60,874 nt of DNA from an uncultured Ruminococcus sp. (GCA_902776375.1 CACYPV010000008.1:1-60874); one strand, 5' to 3'. Shown: positions 25,908 through 34,307, counted from the stretch's first letter. The notes: a model not told the origin generated them from the sequence alone. Numbers and translations: made by a program.

Positions 25908-26662
25908 TAAAGAAAACTGCTTTCAAAATCTCCGTGCTTGCAATAGCGCTCATGCTTATCCTTGCATCTGCAATGATGGTTTCCGCGGCTTCCGCTAAAA
26001 TGGATGACGCCGCAAACTATTTTACAAATACCGACCAGTACGCAAGCGTTCAGCAAAAGCTTGAAGAGGCAAGCGAGAAAACCGGCTGGAACATGGTTTT
26101 CCATTCAGTCGCAAACGGATACACCGGCGATAACCTGAAAAATTACGGCGATGATTACCTTAACCGAAACGGTCTTTCCGACAACGCGTTTCTGTACGTT
26201 TATGACACTCAGTCAGGCAAAAGCAAGCTTTTGACGGCGGGCGAGGTCGACAAGTATTTTAACAATACAAACCGTCTTGACGATGTGGTAGATAAGCTTG
26301 AAGTTTACACTACTCAGGGCGATATCGCCGGCGCAGTAATGAAATTTGCCGACGAAGCGGTTGCTGTCCATGACATGGGCAAGCCGGTACTCTTTGTGGA
26401 GTCGCTTAAACATTACGGCATTTTTGCCGGTCTTGCGGGCGTTGCCGCCGGACTGATTGTTTTCTTTGTGACCAAGTCCAGATATAAAAACATGGGCAAG
26501 TCAGGCACATATGATCTTGACGCCAACAGCAATGTGAATCTGGATGACGTTGAAGATACCTTCGTCACTCAGCACACCACTGTCAGAACTATCCAAAAGG
26601 ACAGCGACAGCGGCTCGTCGGGCGGCAGCACAAGCAGCGGACACGCCAGCAGAGATTTTTAA
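25904..26662 (+). CDS. TPM-domain (YgcG/Psb32-like) membrane protein
   Basis: 252 residues. A signal peptide or membrane helix (about 7-30, ending VSAASA), then a TPM-like extracytoplasmic domain (about 35-165), a second membrane helix (GIFAGLAGVAAGLIVFFVT, about 172-190) and a low-complexity tail rich in Ser and Gly (GSSGGSTSSGHASRDF). The Gly/Ser tail is usual for this family. It is translationally coupled to the zinc-ribbon gene (ATGA overlap). It probably completes a three-gene membrane-maintenance operon; the activity is not known. Confidence 0.82.
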   Translation: MIKKTAFKISVLAIALMLILASAMMVSAASAKMDDAANYFTNTDQYASVQQKLEEASEKTGWNMVFHSVANGYTGDNLKNYGDDYLNRNGLSDNAFLYVYDTQSGKSKLLTAGEVDKYFNNTNRLDDVVDKLEVYTTQGDIAGAVMKFADEAVAVHDMGKPVLFVESLKHYGIFAGLAGVAAGLIVFFVTKSRYKNMGKSGTYDLDANSNVNLDDVEDTFVTQHTTVRTIQKDSDSGSSGGSTSSGHASRDF

Positions 26663-26700
26663 TAATTGAATAAACCCACAAGCTCAAGGCGGAAATTATA

Positions 26701-26729
26701 TTGACGTCAAGACCTTTGTTAAATGTAAC
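26701..26729 (+). promoter_or_regulatory. Possible promoter of the hydrogenase maturation operon
   Basis: TTGACG (26701-26706), 17 nt, TGTAAC (26724-26729). The -10 is weak. TTGACGTCAA is also a perfect 10-bp palindrome that could be a regulator site. Confidence 0.4.
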
Positions 26730-26767
26730 GCGCCCGTATAACGGGCTGCGCTGGCATGTTTTACAAC

Positions 26768-26800
26768 AACGGCGGTGAGCTTTTCACCGCCGTTATTTTT
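26768..26800 (+). terminator. Terminator in front of the hydrogenase maturation operon
   Basis: Stem AACGGCGGTGA/TCACCGCCGTT (11 bp), then ATTTTTAT. It ends only about 18 nt before ATG 26818, leaving no room for a promoter between them. It is either the end of the TPM operon with read-through, or an attenuator. Confidence 0.85.
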
Positions 26801-26817
26801 ATAAAAGGAAGTGTGTA

Positions 26818-27075
26818 ATGAGCGAAACAAACGACGCCCGCGTAGCGGTCATCAGCATCATCGTTGAGGAACCCGGCTGCGTTCCCGCGATAAACGAGAT
26901 ACTCCACGCCGCCGCCGACAGCATTATCGGCAGGATGGGCATACCCTACCGCGAGAAGAACATCAGCATAATCAGCGTTGTTGTTGACGCCCCGCAGGAC
27001 GTCATCAGCAACATTTCGGGCAGGCTCGGCAGGCTGTCGGGCGCTACCGTAAAAACCGCTTATTCTAAGAAATAA
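26818..27075 (+). CDS. TM1266-family putative regulator of the [FeFe]-hydrogenase system
   Basis: 85 residues, ferredoxin-like/ACT-type fold (RVAVISIIVEEPGCVPAINE, then ISIISVVVDAPQDVISNISG). The family is named from TM1266 and is found beside HydE/F/G in Clostridia; it is thought to sense a small ligand, but the mechanism is unproven. AAAGGAAG precedes the ATG. The stop codon shares a base with the hydE start at 27075. Confidence 0.88.
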   Translation: MSETNDARVAVISIIVEEPGCVPAINEILHAAADSIIGRMGIPYREKNISIISVVVDAPQDVISNISGRLGRLSGATVKTAYSKK

Positions 27076-28115
27076 TGGATATTTTAAGTATAATCGATAA
27101 ACTGAAAACACAGCACACCGCGTCGCGCGATGAGCTTATATTTCTGATAAAGAATATTAACGATGACGAGCGCGAGGTCTTGCGCCAAGCCGCGCAGGAA
27201 ACGGCGACCGGTGTTTTCGGCAACAAAATATATATACGCGGACTTATCGAGATATCGAGCTACTGCAAAAACGACTGCCTCTATTGCGGCTTGCGGCGCT
27301 CAAACAAAAACGCCGTGCGCTACCGCCTTACAAAGCAGCAGATACTTTCCTGCTGCGAAACGGGCTGCGCGCTGGGCTTCCGCACCTTCGTTATGCAGGG
27401 CGGCGAGGACGGCTTTTTCACCGACGAGGTCGTTTGCGGTATCGTCCGCGAAATAAAGCGGCGATACCCCGACTGCGCCGTGACCCTCTCGCTGGGCGAA
27501 AGGGGAGAGGAAAGCTTCAAAAAGCTTTTTGAGGCGGGCGCCGACCGCTATCTTTTGCGGCACGAGACCGCCGATTTGGCGCATTATTCCAAGCTGCATC
27601 CCGGCAATATGATCGGAGCCGAGCGGCAGCGGCAGCTATACGCGCTCAAAAGCATAGGCTTCCAAACAGGCGCGGGCTTCATGGTCGGCTCTCCGTATCA
27701 AACGGCGGAAAACCTCGCGGACGACCTGCTTTTTTTGCAAAAGCTCAAGCCGCAAATGTGCGGCATAGGTCCCTTCATTCCGCATAAAGACACCGATTTC
27801 CGCGGTTTCGCGCAGGGCGGCCTTGACCTTACCCTAACGCTGCTCTCCGTCATCCGCCTTATGCATCCGCACATCCTGCTGCCCGCCACCACGGCGCTCG
27901 GCACCATCCATCCCGAGGGCAGAGAGCTGGGCATTCTGCACGGCGCTAACGTCGTCATGCCCAATTTGTCGCCCGTAGAACACCGCAAAGATTACGCGAT
28001 ATATGACAATAAAATATGCACAGGCGACGAGTCGGCAGCGTGTATTCGCTGCTTGTCCCTGCGCATGCAGCACATCGGCTACCAAATCGTCACCGATAGA
28101 GGAGATTATAAATAA
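27075..28115 (+). CDS. hydE: [FeFe]-hydrogenase maturase HydE, radical SAM
   Basis: 346 residues. HydE is a radical SAM enzyme in assembly of the hydrogenase H-cluster diiron site. The cluster motif C64-x3-C68-x2-C71 lies in SYCKNDCLYCGLR. Other family parts: VMQGGEDGFFTDE, RHETADLAHYSKLHPG, HIGYQIV at the end. It overlaps the regulator gene and precedes hydG by 59 bases with its own ribosome binding site. Confidence 0.95.
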   Translation: MDILSIIDKLKTQHTASRDELIFLIKNINDDEREVLRQAAQETATGVFGNKIYIRGLIEISSYCKNDCLYCGLRRSNKNAVRYRLTKQQILSCCETGCALGFRTFVMQGGEDGFFTDEVVCGIVREIKRRYPDCAVTLSLGERGEESFKKLFEAGADRYLLRHETADLAHYSKLHPGNMIGAERQRQLYALKSIGFQTGAGFMVGSPYQTAENLADDLLFLQKLKPQMCGIGPFIPHKDTDFRGFAQGGLDLTLTLLSVIRLMHPHILLPATTALGTIHPEGRELGILHGANVVMPNLSPVEHRKDYAIYDNKICTGDESAACIRCLSLRMQHIGYQIVTDRGDYK

Positions 28116-28174
28116 CGGCAACACCGTCAATCCATGTGCCAAAGGCACGATTCATAAATAAAGGAGTAATCAAA

Positions 28175-29602
28175 ATGGCAATTTACGATCCAAAATCTCT
28201 CAAAGCAGAGGAATTCATCAACCACGAAGAAATCATGGCGTCGCTTGCGTACGCCGACGAAAACAAGGACAATTTCGAGCTTATCGATCAAATCATCGAA
28301 AAAGCTAAGCTGCGCAAGGGCATCACCCACCGCGAGGCTAGCGTGCTGCTCGCCTGTGAGGACGAAGCGAAGATCAAGGAGATCTACGCCCTTGCCGAGC
28401 AGATTAAAAAGGACTTTTACGGCGAGCGTATCGTAATGTTCGCGCCGCTCTACCTTTCGAATTACTGCGTCAACGGCTGCGTTTACTGCCCGTATCACGC
28501 CAAAAACAAGCATATCTGCCGCAAAAAGCTGACCCAAGAGGAAGTCAAGGCTGAGGTCATCGCGCTTCAGGACATGGGTCACAAGCGCCTTGCGATAGAG
28601 AGCGGCGAGGATCCCGTCAACAACCCCATCGAGTACATCCTCGAATGTATCGACACCATCTATTCCATCAAGCATAAAAACGGCGCGATCCGCCGCGTCA
28701 ACGTAAATATCGCCGCAACCACCGTCGAAAACTATAAAAAGCTCCACGACGCCGGTATCGGCACCTACATCCTTTTCCAGGAGACCTATCACAAAGAGAG
28801 CTACGAGCAGCTTCATCCCACAGGCCCCAAGCACAACTACGCCTACCACACCGAGGCTATGGACCGCGCTATGCAGGGCGGCATCGACGACGTGGGCTTA
28901 GGCGTGCTCTTCGGGCTTGAGCTCTACCGCTACGAGCTCGCGGGTCTGCTCATGCACGCCGAACACCTCGAGGCTGTTCACGGCGTAGGCCCCCACACCA
29001 TCAGCGTGCCGCGCATCCAGCCCGCCGACGACATCGACCCCACCGACTTTGACAACGGCATCAGCGACGACACCTTCTGCAAGCTTATCGCGATAATCCG
29101 CATAGCCGTGCCGTATACCGGCATGATAATCTCCACCCGCGAAAGCGCCGAGGTGCGCAGAAAAGCGCTCCGTCTGGGCATTTCGCAGATCAGCGGCGGC
29201 TCGCGCACCAGCGTGGGCGGCTATGTCGAGGAGGAAAAAGAGGAGGACAACTCCGCTCAGTTCGACGTTTCCGACCGCCGCACCCTCGACGAGGTAGTCC
29301 GCTGGCTCATGGAGCTCGGCTACATCCCGTCCTTCTGCACCGCCTGCTACCGCGAGGGCAGAACAGGCGACCGCTTTATGTCGCTGTGCAAGAGCGGACA
29401 GATCCAAAACTGCTGCCACCCCAACGCCCTTATGACCCTCGAGGAATACCTTGTAGACTACGCCTCGCCCGAGACCCGCGCCATCGGCGAAAAGGTCATC
29501 GAAAAAGAGCTGCTCAACATCCCCAAGGAAAAGGTCAGAGAGATCGCGCGTCAGCACATAGAGGACATCAAGAACAACAACAAGCGCGACTTTAGATTTT
29601 AA
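28175..29602 (+). CDS. hydG: [FeFe]-hydrogenase maturase HydG, tyrosine lyase
   Basis: 475 residues. HydG cleaves tyrosine to give the CO and cyanide ligands of the H-cluster. It has the radical SAM motif C98-x3-C102-x2-C105 (NYCVNGCVYCPY) and the C-terminal second-cluster cysteines in FCTACYREGRTGDRFM and SLCKSGQ. ATG 28175 has AAAGGAG 8 nt before; an in-frame upstream ATG at 28136 does not. The gene is part of the hydE-hydG-hydF run. Confidence 0.96.
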   Translation: MAIYDPKSLKAEEFINHEEIMASLAYADENKDNFELIDQIIEKAKLRKGITHREASVLLACEDEAKIKEIYALAEQIKKDFYGERIVMFAPLYLSNYCVNGCVYCPYHAKNKHICRKKLTQEEVKAEVIALQDMGHKRLAIESGEDPVNNPIEYILECIDTIYSIKHKNGAIRRVNVNIAATTVENYKKLHDAGIGTYILFQETYHKESYEQLHPTGPKHNYAYHTEAMDRAMQGGIDDVGLGVLFGLELYRYELAGLLMHAEHLEAVHGVGPHTISVPRIQPADDIDPTDFDNGISDDTFCKLIAIIRIAVPYTGMIISTRESAEVRRKALRLGISQISGGSRTSVGGYVEEEKEEDNSAQFDVSDRRTLDEVVRWLMELGYIPSFCTACYREGRTGDRFMSLCKSGQIQNCCHPNALMTLEEYLVDYASPETRAIGEKVIEKELLNIPKEKVREIARQHIEDIKNNNKRDFRF

Positions 29603-29620
29603 GAAAATTTAAAACTGTCT

Positions 29621-29650
29621 GGCTTCTAGCCTCCAGCTTCTAGCTTCTAT
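29621..29650. repeat. Short repeat, family D (CTTCTAGCCTC units)
   Basis: Units of the type GGCTTCTAGCCTCCAGCTTC. Similar tracts occur at about 39170-39192 (inverted), 43321-43350 and 47612-47624. Confidence 0.6.
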
Positions 29651-29677
29651 CAACTAATACCTAATAGAGGTGAAACA

Positions 29678-30871
29678 ATGTCACTGAATTCCACCCCCTC
29701 CGGCGAGCGCGTGCACATCGGCTTTTTCGGCAGGCGCAACGCGGGCAAGTCCAGCGTTGTCAACGCCTTTACCGATCAGCAAATATCCGTCGTGTCCGAC
29801 GTCAAGGGCACCACCACCGACCCCGTCACAAAGGCAATGGAGCTTTTGCCGCTGGGTCCCGTAATGATAATCGACACCCCGGGCTTCGACGATGAGGGCG
29901 CTCTGGGCGAGGAGCGCGTGCGCCGCACAAAGCAGGTGCTCAACCGCGTCGATATCGCCGTGCTGGTCGTCGACGGCGCCGTCGGCAAAACCAAAGCCGA
30001 CGAGGAGCTTATCGCGATTTTCGCGAACAAAGACATCCCCTACATCGTCGCCTACAACAAGTGCGACCTCACGGGCGAAAAAGAGCACGCCGACGGAATA
30101 GCCGTAAGCGCGCTTGAAAAAACAAATATCGAGCTGTTAAAGGAGACCGTAGCGCGGCTGGTCAAGACCGGCGGCGAAGAAAAACACCTCTGCGGCGACT
30201 TGGTACAGCAGGGCGACGTCGCGGTGCTCGTCGTGCCTATCGACAAGGCGGCGCCCAAGGGCAGGCTGATCTTGCCCCAGCAGCAGACGATACGCGACCT
30301 GCTCGACTCGGGCGCGATACCCGTCGTTTGCCGCGACGAAGAGCTTTCGCTCACACTGAAAAAGCTCATTCAGCCGCCAAAAATGGTGATAACCGACAGT
30401 CAGGCGTTCGGCAGGGTGAAGGATATCGTCCCCGCCGACGTTCCGCTCACCTCGTTCTCCATCCTGATGGCGCGCTACAAGGGCTTTCTTGAAACCGCAG
30501 TGCGCGGCGCGGCGGCTATCGAAAAGCTGCAAGACGGCAGCCGCGTGCTTATCTCCGAGGGCTGCACCCACCACCGCCAGTGCGACGACATCGGCACCGT
30601 CAAGCTGCCTAACATGCTAAGGCGATTCACGGGCAAAAGCATTGTCATCGAAACAAGCTCAGGCAAGGGCTTCCCCGAAGACCTCACGCCCTACGACCTT
30701 GTGATCCACTGCGGCGGCTGCATGCTCAACGAGCGCGAAATGACCTACCGCCGCAAATTCGCCGAGGACAGCTCAATCCCCTTCACCAACTACGGCACCG
30801 CCCTCGCGTACATGCAGGGCATCCTAAAGCGCACCCTTGAAATCTTTCCGCATCTATATGAATTGGTGTAA
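29678..30871 (+). CDS. hydF: [FeFe]-hydrogenase maturation GTPase HydF
   Basis: 397 residues. HydF is the scaffold on which the diiron subcluster is built before transfer to HydA. GTPase motifs: GRRNAGKSS (G1), TTTDP (G2), DTPG (G3), NKCD (G4). The C-terminal cluster-binding part has EGCTHHRQCDD and CGGCML. AGAGGTG precedes the ATG. The hydrogenase HydA itself is not in the window, so its gene must lie elsewhere. Confidence 0.95.
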   Translation: MSLNSTPSGERVHIGFFGRRNAGKSSVVNAFTDQQISVVSDVKGTTTDPVTKAMELLPLGPVMIIDTPGFDDEGALGEERVRRTKQVLNRVDIAVLVVDGAVGKTKADEELIAIFANKDIPYIVAYNKCDLTGEKEHADGIAVSALEKTNIELLKETVARLVKTGGEEKHLCGDLVQQGDVAVLVVPIDKAAPKGRLILPQQQTIRDLLDSGAIPVVCRDEELSLTLKKLIQPPKMVITDSQAFGRVKDIVPADVPLTSFSILMARYKGFLETAVRGAAAIEKLQDGSRVLISEGCTHHRQCDDIGTVKLPNMLRRFTGKSIVIETSSGKGFPEDLTPYDLVIHCGGCMLNEREMTYRRKFAEDSSIPFTNYGTALAYMQGILKRTLEIFPHLYELV

Positions 30872-30881
30872 GGGTGAGCGC

Positions 30882-30940
30882 TGTCATCCTGAGCGGTGCC
30901 AAAGGCAAAACTGCGAAGCAGTTTAGTCGAAGGATCCCCT
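30882..30940. repeat. Dispersed repeat, family A (half element)
   Basis: TGTCATCCTGAGCGG at the left, a CTGCGAAGCAG hairpin, and TAGTCGAAGGATCC at the right; the same design as 16427-16484. Confidence 0.75.
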
Positions 30941-30977
30941 TCTTCAATCAACAAACATCTCTGCCATACCATAAAAA

Positions 30978-31012
30978 CGGAAGCCATGCAACCGCGCGGC
31001 TTCCGCTTTTTT
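30978..31012 (+). terminator. Terminator downstream of hydF
   Basis: Stem CGGAAGCC/GGCTTCCG with a 12-nt loop, followed by CTTTTTT. Bases 31013-31157 are AT-rich with nothing recognised. Confidence 0.8.
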
Positions 31013-31157
31013 AAAGCTGTATGTTTTCGCTGTGTTTTGAAGTAGAACTTCAGAGGTTTATATATAATTGTAGTAAATCGGATTTTTGCTTTATACTCTC
31101 CAATAAAACTATTTTCAAAGGATATAAAGAATTGCAAATAATTAATCTTTTCAAAAA

Positions 31158-31349
31158 CTAGTCATTTTTAGTAAGTGCCTTAATACCTGCCAATGCTAAT
31201 CCACCTATTACCCCAAGAATTCCCACTATAGTTCCGCCTGTATCTCCAGCTTTCTTTTTACATGCGGAACAAACCCCTGTTTTATTTTTACCAACTAAAG
31301 TTTTTCCGCATATTCTACATTTTTTCTCTTTACCGTTATTCTTGCTCAT
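31158..31349 (-). CDS. Small protein: zinc ribbon plus one glycine-rich membrane helix
   Basis: 63 residues. Residues 11-32 carry a zinc ribbon (CRICGKTL...CSAC), and residues 37-58 a Gly/Ile/Leu-rich hydrophobic helix (GGTIVGILGVIGGLALAGI), ending KALTKND. GGAGG lies 9-10 nt before ATG 31349. It overlaps the end of the upstream gene by 14 nt, so the pair is coupled. Both genes are much more AT-rich than their surroundings. The function is not known; a small membrane-acting partner of the larger protein is one possibility. Confidence 0.75.
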   Translation of the reverse strand: MSKNNGKEKKCRICGKTLVGKNKTGVCSACKKKAGDTGGTIVGILGVIGGLALAGIKALTKND

Positions 31350-32451
31350 TATTTACGTCCTCCAATGAAACTATGTATACATCTTTGTTTTCAATTGCGA
31401 GTCTTGTACTTTCTAATGCCGGTTCGAGTTCTTTTGAAAAGCGATACCAACAATCTGTATTATCCTTAGTGTAGTGATAATTATCGTGCATCAGCTCTAA
31501 AGCTGACATACCTCTTCCTCCGATTTCCTGAGTGATAAAATCGTGCATAACAGTTTGATAACGATCCAGTACGAGCTTTGAATCCTCTCGTCGACCGAGT
31601 GCCTCAAACACCTGCATTTGTACACCAGAAAATTTTGTTGCCAGTTGTAAATCGTCTGATAAGTTAGCAAGCAGAGTGTCAATTGATGATTGTTTGTGAA
31701 ACAAAGCCCATTTTGTATTCTTGGCAAGATGTAAAGAGGCAGTTCGCATTTCAGCATATACACTATTCAAAGCTGTAGTCATCCGGTCAGATGCCTTTTC
31801 AAGAAACTGGTTTCTCGATTCAATAGATTTGGCATTCTGCGCTTGTAAAATATAGTCACGAGCATCAAAAAATGGCGTGAGAATATCCCTATCACGGTCC
31901 CGATCTAATTGATAACTCTGCATTTCTTGGATTCCTTTAAGTGTGTCTTGAATTTGCTTCATCTGCATTTGGTTAGCTATGCTTCGAGTAGTTTCAAGAG
32001 TTCCAGGATTATTAATCACTTTTTTTAGTGTAATATCTTTTACGCGAACTCCATTCTCGTCAACGATTACAGCACGAAGATTTCCATCCACTTGTTTTGA
32101 ATCACCTATGGAGTATAAACCCTGTTTGAGCTTTTCTTTTATCCCTGATGGTAGGTTATCAAAATCAGGAACAAGGGTAATATTATCTTTGGTAACAACA
32201 GCCACTTGCTGAATAACATCATTTATAATGCCTATATCCGCAACAGGAATACTGGATACAACTTCAATAAACGGACTTTCTGTCAATGATCGAGTTAACT
32301 GTTGAGCATATAAGCCCATGAAATCACTCATTTTTGATATTTCGTAACCGTTCGTATCAGCGTCGGTTACAAGAATATGTAATTCGGAAGGAATAAGAGC
32401 GGTGTTAGGTTCTTTGCTCACTTGTTCCTTGTATTCATCTGAGTCAATCAC
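31336..32451 (-). CDS. Unknown 371-residue protein in an AT-rich island
   Basis: The gene starts at GTG 32451, 7 nt after AGAGGTG. The protein has no signal peptide or membrane helix. The first ~150 residues look alpha/beta (LHILVTDADTNGYEISKMSD; ITLVPDFDNLPSGIKEK; LRAVIVDENGVRVKDITLKK). The rest is helical and charged, with DRDRDRD and Gln/Met-rich stretches, suggesting a coiled or bundle domain. I do not recognise the family. The low G+C, against about 55% or more around it, points to recent acquisition. It is coupled to the small zinc-ribbon membrane protein downstream and lies 43 nt after the Cys/His protein gene on the same strand. Confidence 0.8.
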   Translation of the reverse strand: MIDSDEYKEQVSKEPNTALIPSELHILVTDADTNGYEISKMSDFMGLYAQQLTRSLTESPFIEVVSSIPVADIGIINDVIQQVAVVTKDNITLVPDFDNLPSGIKEKLKQGLYSIGDSKQVDGNLRAVIVDENGVRVKDITLKKVINNPGTLETTRSIANQMQMKQIQDTLKGIQEMQSYQLDRDRDRDILTPFFDARDYILQAQNAKSIESRNQFLEKASDRMTTALNSVYAEMRTASLHLAKNTKWALFHKQSSIDTLLANLSDDLQLATKFSGVQMQVFEALGRREDSKLVLDRYQTVMHDFITQEIGGRGMSALELMHDNYHYTKDNTDCWYRFSKELEPALESTRLAIENKDVYIVSLEDVNNEQE

Positions 32452-32483
32452 TGGATTTCACCTCTTACACTTAGATTTCAATT

Positions 32484-32510
32484 AAGCAAAACCGCTATTT
32501 GGCTATAGCG
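32484..32510 (-). terminator. Weak terminator at the end of the Cys/His protein gene
   Basis: Minus strand CGCTAT/ATAGCG with loop AGCCAA followed by GTTTTGCTT. The stem overlaps the stop codon at 32495. Only six base pairs. Confidence 0.4.
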
Positions 32511-33196
32511 TAAGGCTTTTCCTTCGTCAAAAACTCTATGCTTCTCTCTATCGCGTCCACCGAGGTGCCCCATTCCTGACCCTTGCTGCGGTAGTCGAAC
32601 ATGTCCACAAAGTGCGACACATCCTTTTTGAGCGAATCAAGATAACCCCTCACCAGCTCCAGCACGTCGGCGTGAAAGTCCGCGAGCTGCTTTGACGGCA
32701 CGCCGCGCTTGCCCATCGCCGCGTTCATGATAAAGCGGTAGTGATTCAGGCAGATGAACGGCTGATCGCGGAAGGTCTGACGGAACTCGCCGCCCTTAGC
32801 CCACTCTACGAACACCGTAGCCATAAGGTGGTGCATATCGGCTTCAACTCTGTCGCACACATAGCAGGAGTTAAGCATCGCGCCCAGCGCTTCAAGCTGC
32901 TTTTTGTCGGGCTTGCCGGCTTTTTTCGGAAAGAATTTTTCTTCTATCTCCTGCAAATGGCTGTCCAAAATCAGCGCATTGGGCAGCTTTTGACCCACTT
33001 GGGTCATCCTTGCAAAGTGGCGGTGACAAAAGCCCCTCTTGTTCGTTTCAATGCGGATGCTCGGCTCCATCATCGCGTCGCCCGTCACAAATTCGCAGTA
33101 CTGCTGTTCAAGCATGCTCTCCATGCGGCACAGCGGACAGCCGTCCTTCGGCGCAAAAAGGTCGTTGATAGGTATGGTCACGATAGTTTCTTTCAT
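32495..33196 (-). CDS. Cys/His-rich protein, DUF6062-like
   Basis: 233 residues, soluble. It has two half-sites of similar form: CPLCRMES...CHRHFARM in the N-terminal half and CYVCDRVEADMHH...CLNHYRF in the C-terminal half. This suggests two metal sites from an internal duplication. It resembles a Clostridial family I recall as DUF6062; no activity is known. CGGAGATG lies before ATG 33196. It is divergent from the glycosylase gene, sharing a symmetric promoter region. Confidence 0.75.
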   Translation of the reverse strand: MKETIVTIPINDLFAPKDGCPLCRMESMLEQQYCEFVTGDAMMEPSIRIETNKRGFCHRHFARMTQVGQKLPNALILDSHLQEIEEKFFPKKAGKPDKKQLEALGAMLNSCYVCDRVEADMHHLMATVFVEWAKGGEFRQTFRDQPFICLNHYRFIMNAAMGKRGVPSKQLADFHADVLELVRGYLDSLKKDVSHFVDMFDYRSKGQEWGTSVDAIERSIEFLTKEKPYAIAK

Positions 33197-33234
33197 AAAA
33201 TCATCTCCGTTTCTTTTATGTTTTTCTTTTTATA

Positions 33235-33267
33235 AGTATAGCATATCCCGACAAAATATGCTATAAT
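33235..33267. promoter_or_regulatory. Symmetric divergent promoter/operator
   Basis: Perfect 10-bp inverted repeat TATAGCATAT (33237-33246) and ATATGCTATA (33256-33265) with a 9-nt spacer. Each arm carries an extended -10: TGCTATAAT to the right, TGCTATACT to the left. It lies between two divergent genes and could serve both, or bind a dimeric regulator. Confidence 0.6.
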
Positions 33268-33294
33268 ATACAAAAAATAAAACGGAGTTTTTTT

Positions 33295-34104
33295 ATGCTG
33301 ATTTTTAACGATATAACCGATCTCGATTTGGCTCAGACCCTCGACTGCGGTCAAAGCTTCCGCTGGGTCGAACAGCCCGACGGCTCCTTCACGGGCGTGG
33401 CTTATAAACGCAGCGTGAGCGTTCGGCTCAATAACGGCAGCCTTATCATCGACGGCGCCGATGAAAGCGACAGGCAGCTTTGGAGCGACTATTTTGATTT
33501 ATCGCTCGACTACGGCAAGATCCGCGCAGATATAAGCAAAATACACCCCGTCCTCAGCGAGGCGGCGGGCTACGCGGCGGGCATCCGTATTCTGCGGCAG
33601 GAGCCCTACGAGGCGCTGTGCACCTTCATCATCTCGCAAAACAACAACATCAAGCGCATAAAGGGCATAGTGCAAAGGCTGTGCGAAAGCTTCGGCGAGC
33701 GCCTGCCCGACGGCAGCTTTGCCTTCCCCGACGCCCAAACCATGAGCGCCCTCACCGTAGATGACTTGGCGCCGCTGCGCTCCGGCTTCAGGGCGAAGTA
33801 CCTTGTCGACGCCGCGCAAAAGGCGGCTTCCGGCGAGGTTCGGCTCGAATACTGCCGAACGGCTGATTACAACGACGCGCGCGCCGAGCTGATGAAGATA
33901 AAGGGCGTGGGCACAAAGGTAGCCGACTGCACCTTGCTTTTCGGCTTGCACAGGGTAGAGGCGTTCCCGCTGGACGTCTGGATGAAGCGCGCCATGGAAA
34001 AGCTTTTCCCGGGAATGGAGCCGAAGGACTTCGGAGAATACTCAGGCATAGCCCAGCAGTACATCTTCCACTACAGCCGCATGCACCCCGAGCTTTTCGG
34101 TTAG
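33295..34104 (+). CDS. ogg: 8-oxoguanine DNA glycosylase, OGG1 type
   Basis: 269 residues. It removes oxidised guanine and can nick at the abasic site. N-terminal TLDCGQSFRW is typical of the OGG1/AlkA-like group, and the helix-hairpin-helix GPD motif reads MKIKGVGTKVADC with catalytic Lys208 and Asp227 in FPLDVWMKR. Presence of this oxidative repair enzyme in an anaerobe is common in Clostridia. GGAGTT lies close before ATG 33295. Confidence 0.94.
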   Translation: MLIFNDITDLDLAQTLDCGQSFRWVEQPDGSFTGVAYKRSVSVRLNNGSLIIDGADESDRQLWSDYFDLSLDYGKIRADISKIHPVLSEAAGYAAGIRILRQEPYEALCTFIISQNNNIKRIKGIVQRLCESFGERLPDGSFAFPDAQTMSALTVDDLAPLRSGFRAKYLVDAAQKAASGEVRLEYCRTADYNDARAELMKIKGVGTKVADCTLLFGLHRVEAFPLDVWMKRAMEKLFPGMEPKDFGEYSGIAQQYIFHYSRMHPELFG

Positions 34105-34216
34105 CCGAACATATATACAAACAGATACCTATATACAAACAGATACTTAAATAGCGCTATTAATTGATACATTTCGCCAAAACGCAGGCTGCAAGCCGAT
34201 AATTTGGAAAAAGCAC

Positions 34217-34245
34217 TTGATTTTTCCGTCTGTTGGTGCTATAAT
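34217..34245 (+). promoter_or_regulatory. Strong promoter upstream of the rimP operon
   Basis: TTGATT (34217-34222), 17 nt, TATAAT (34240-34245) with TG one base before the -10. Transcription should start near 34252, about 240 nt before rimP. The preceding 34105-34216 carries two tandem TATATACAAACAGATAC units (34110-34146). Confidence 0.8.
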
Positions 34246-34260
34246 TCAATACGATGAATA

Positions 34261-34307
34261 TTATGAAACTAAAGGAGTGGGCAGTCAACCCGCTCCTTGT
34301 TTCATAA
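34261..34307 (+). ncRNA. Long hairpin at the 5' end of the rimP leader (possible small RNA)
   Basis: Arms TTATGAAAC (34261-34269) and GTTTCATAA (34299-34307) enclose AAGGAGTGGG/CCCGCTCCTT, giving 19 paired positions around loop CAGTCAA. It begins about 10 nt after the expected start of transcription. There is no clean T run, so it may be a leader element protecting the message or a small RNA. A 17-codon frame starting at ATG 34255 runs through it. Confidence 0.5.

Noticed and set aside
29621-29650. Regularly spaced CTTCTAGCCTC tracts as a possible CRISPR
   Set aside because: Units are about 8-10 bp, without unique spacers, and occur singly at several places; they are short dispersed repeats.
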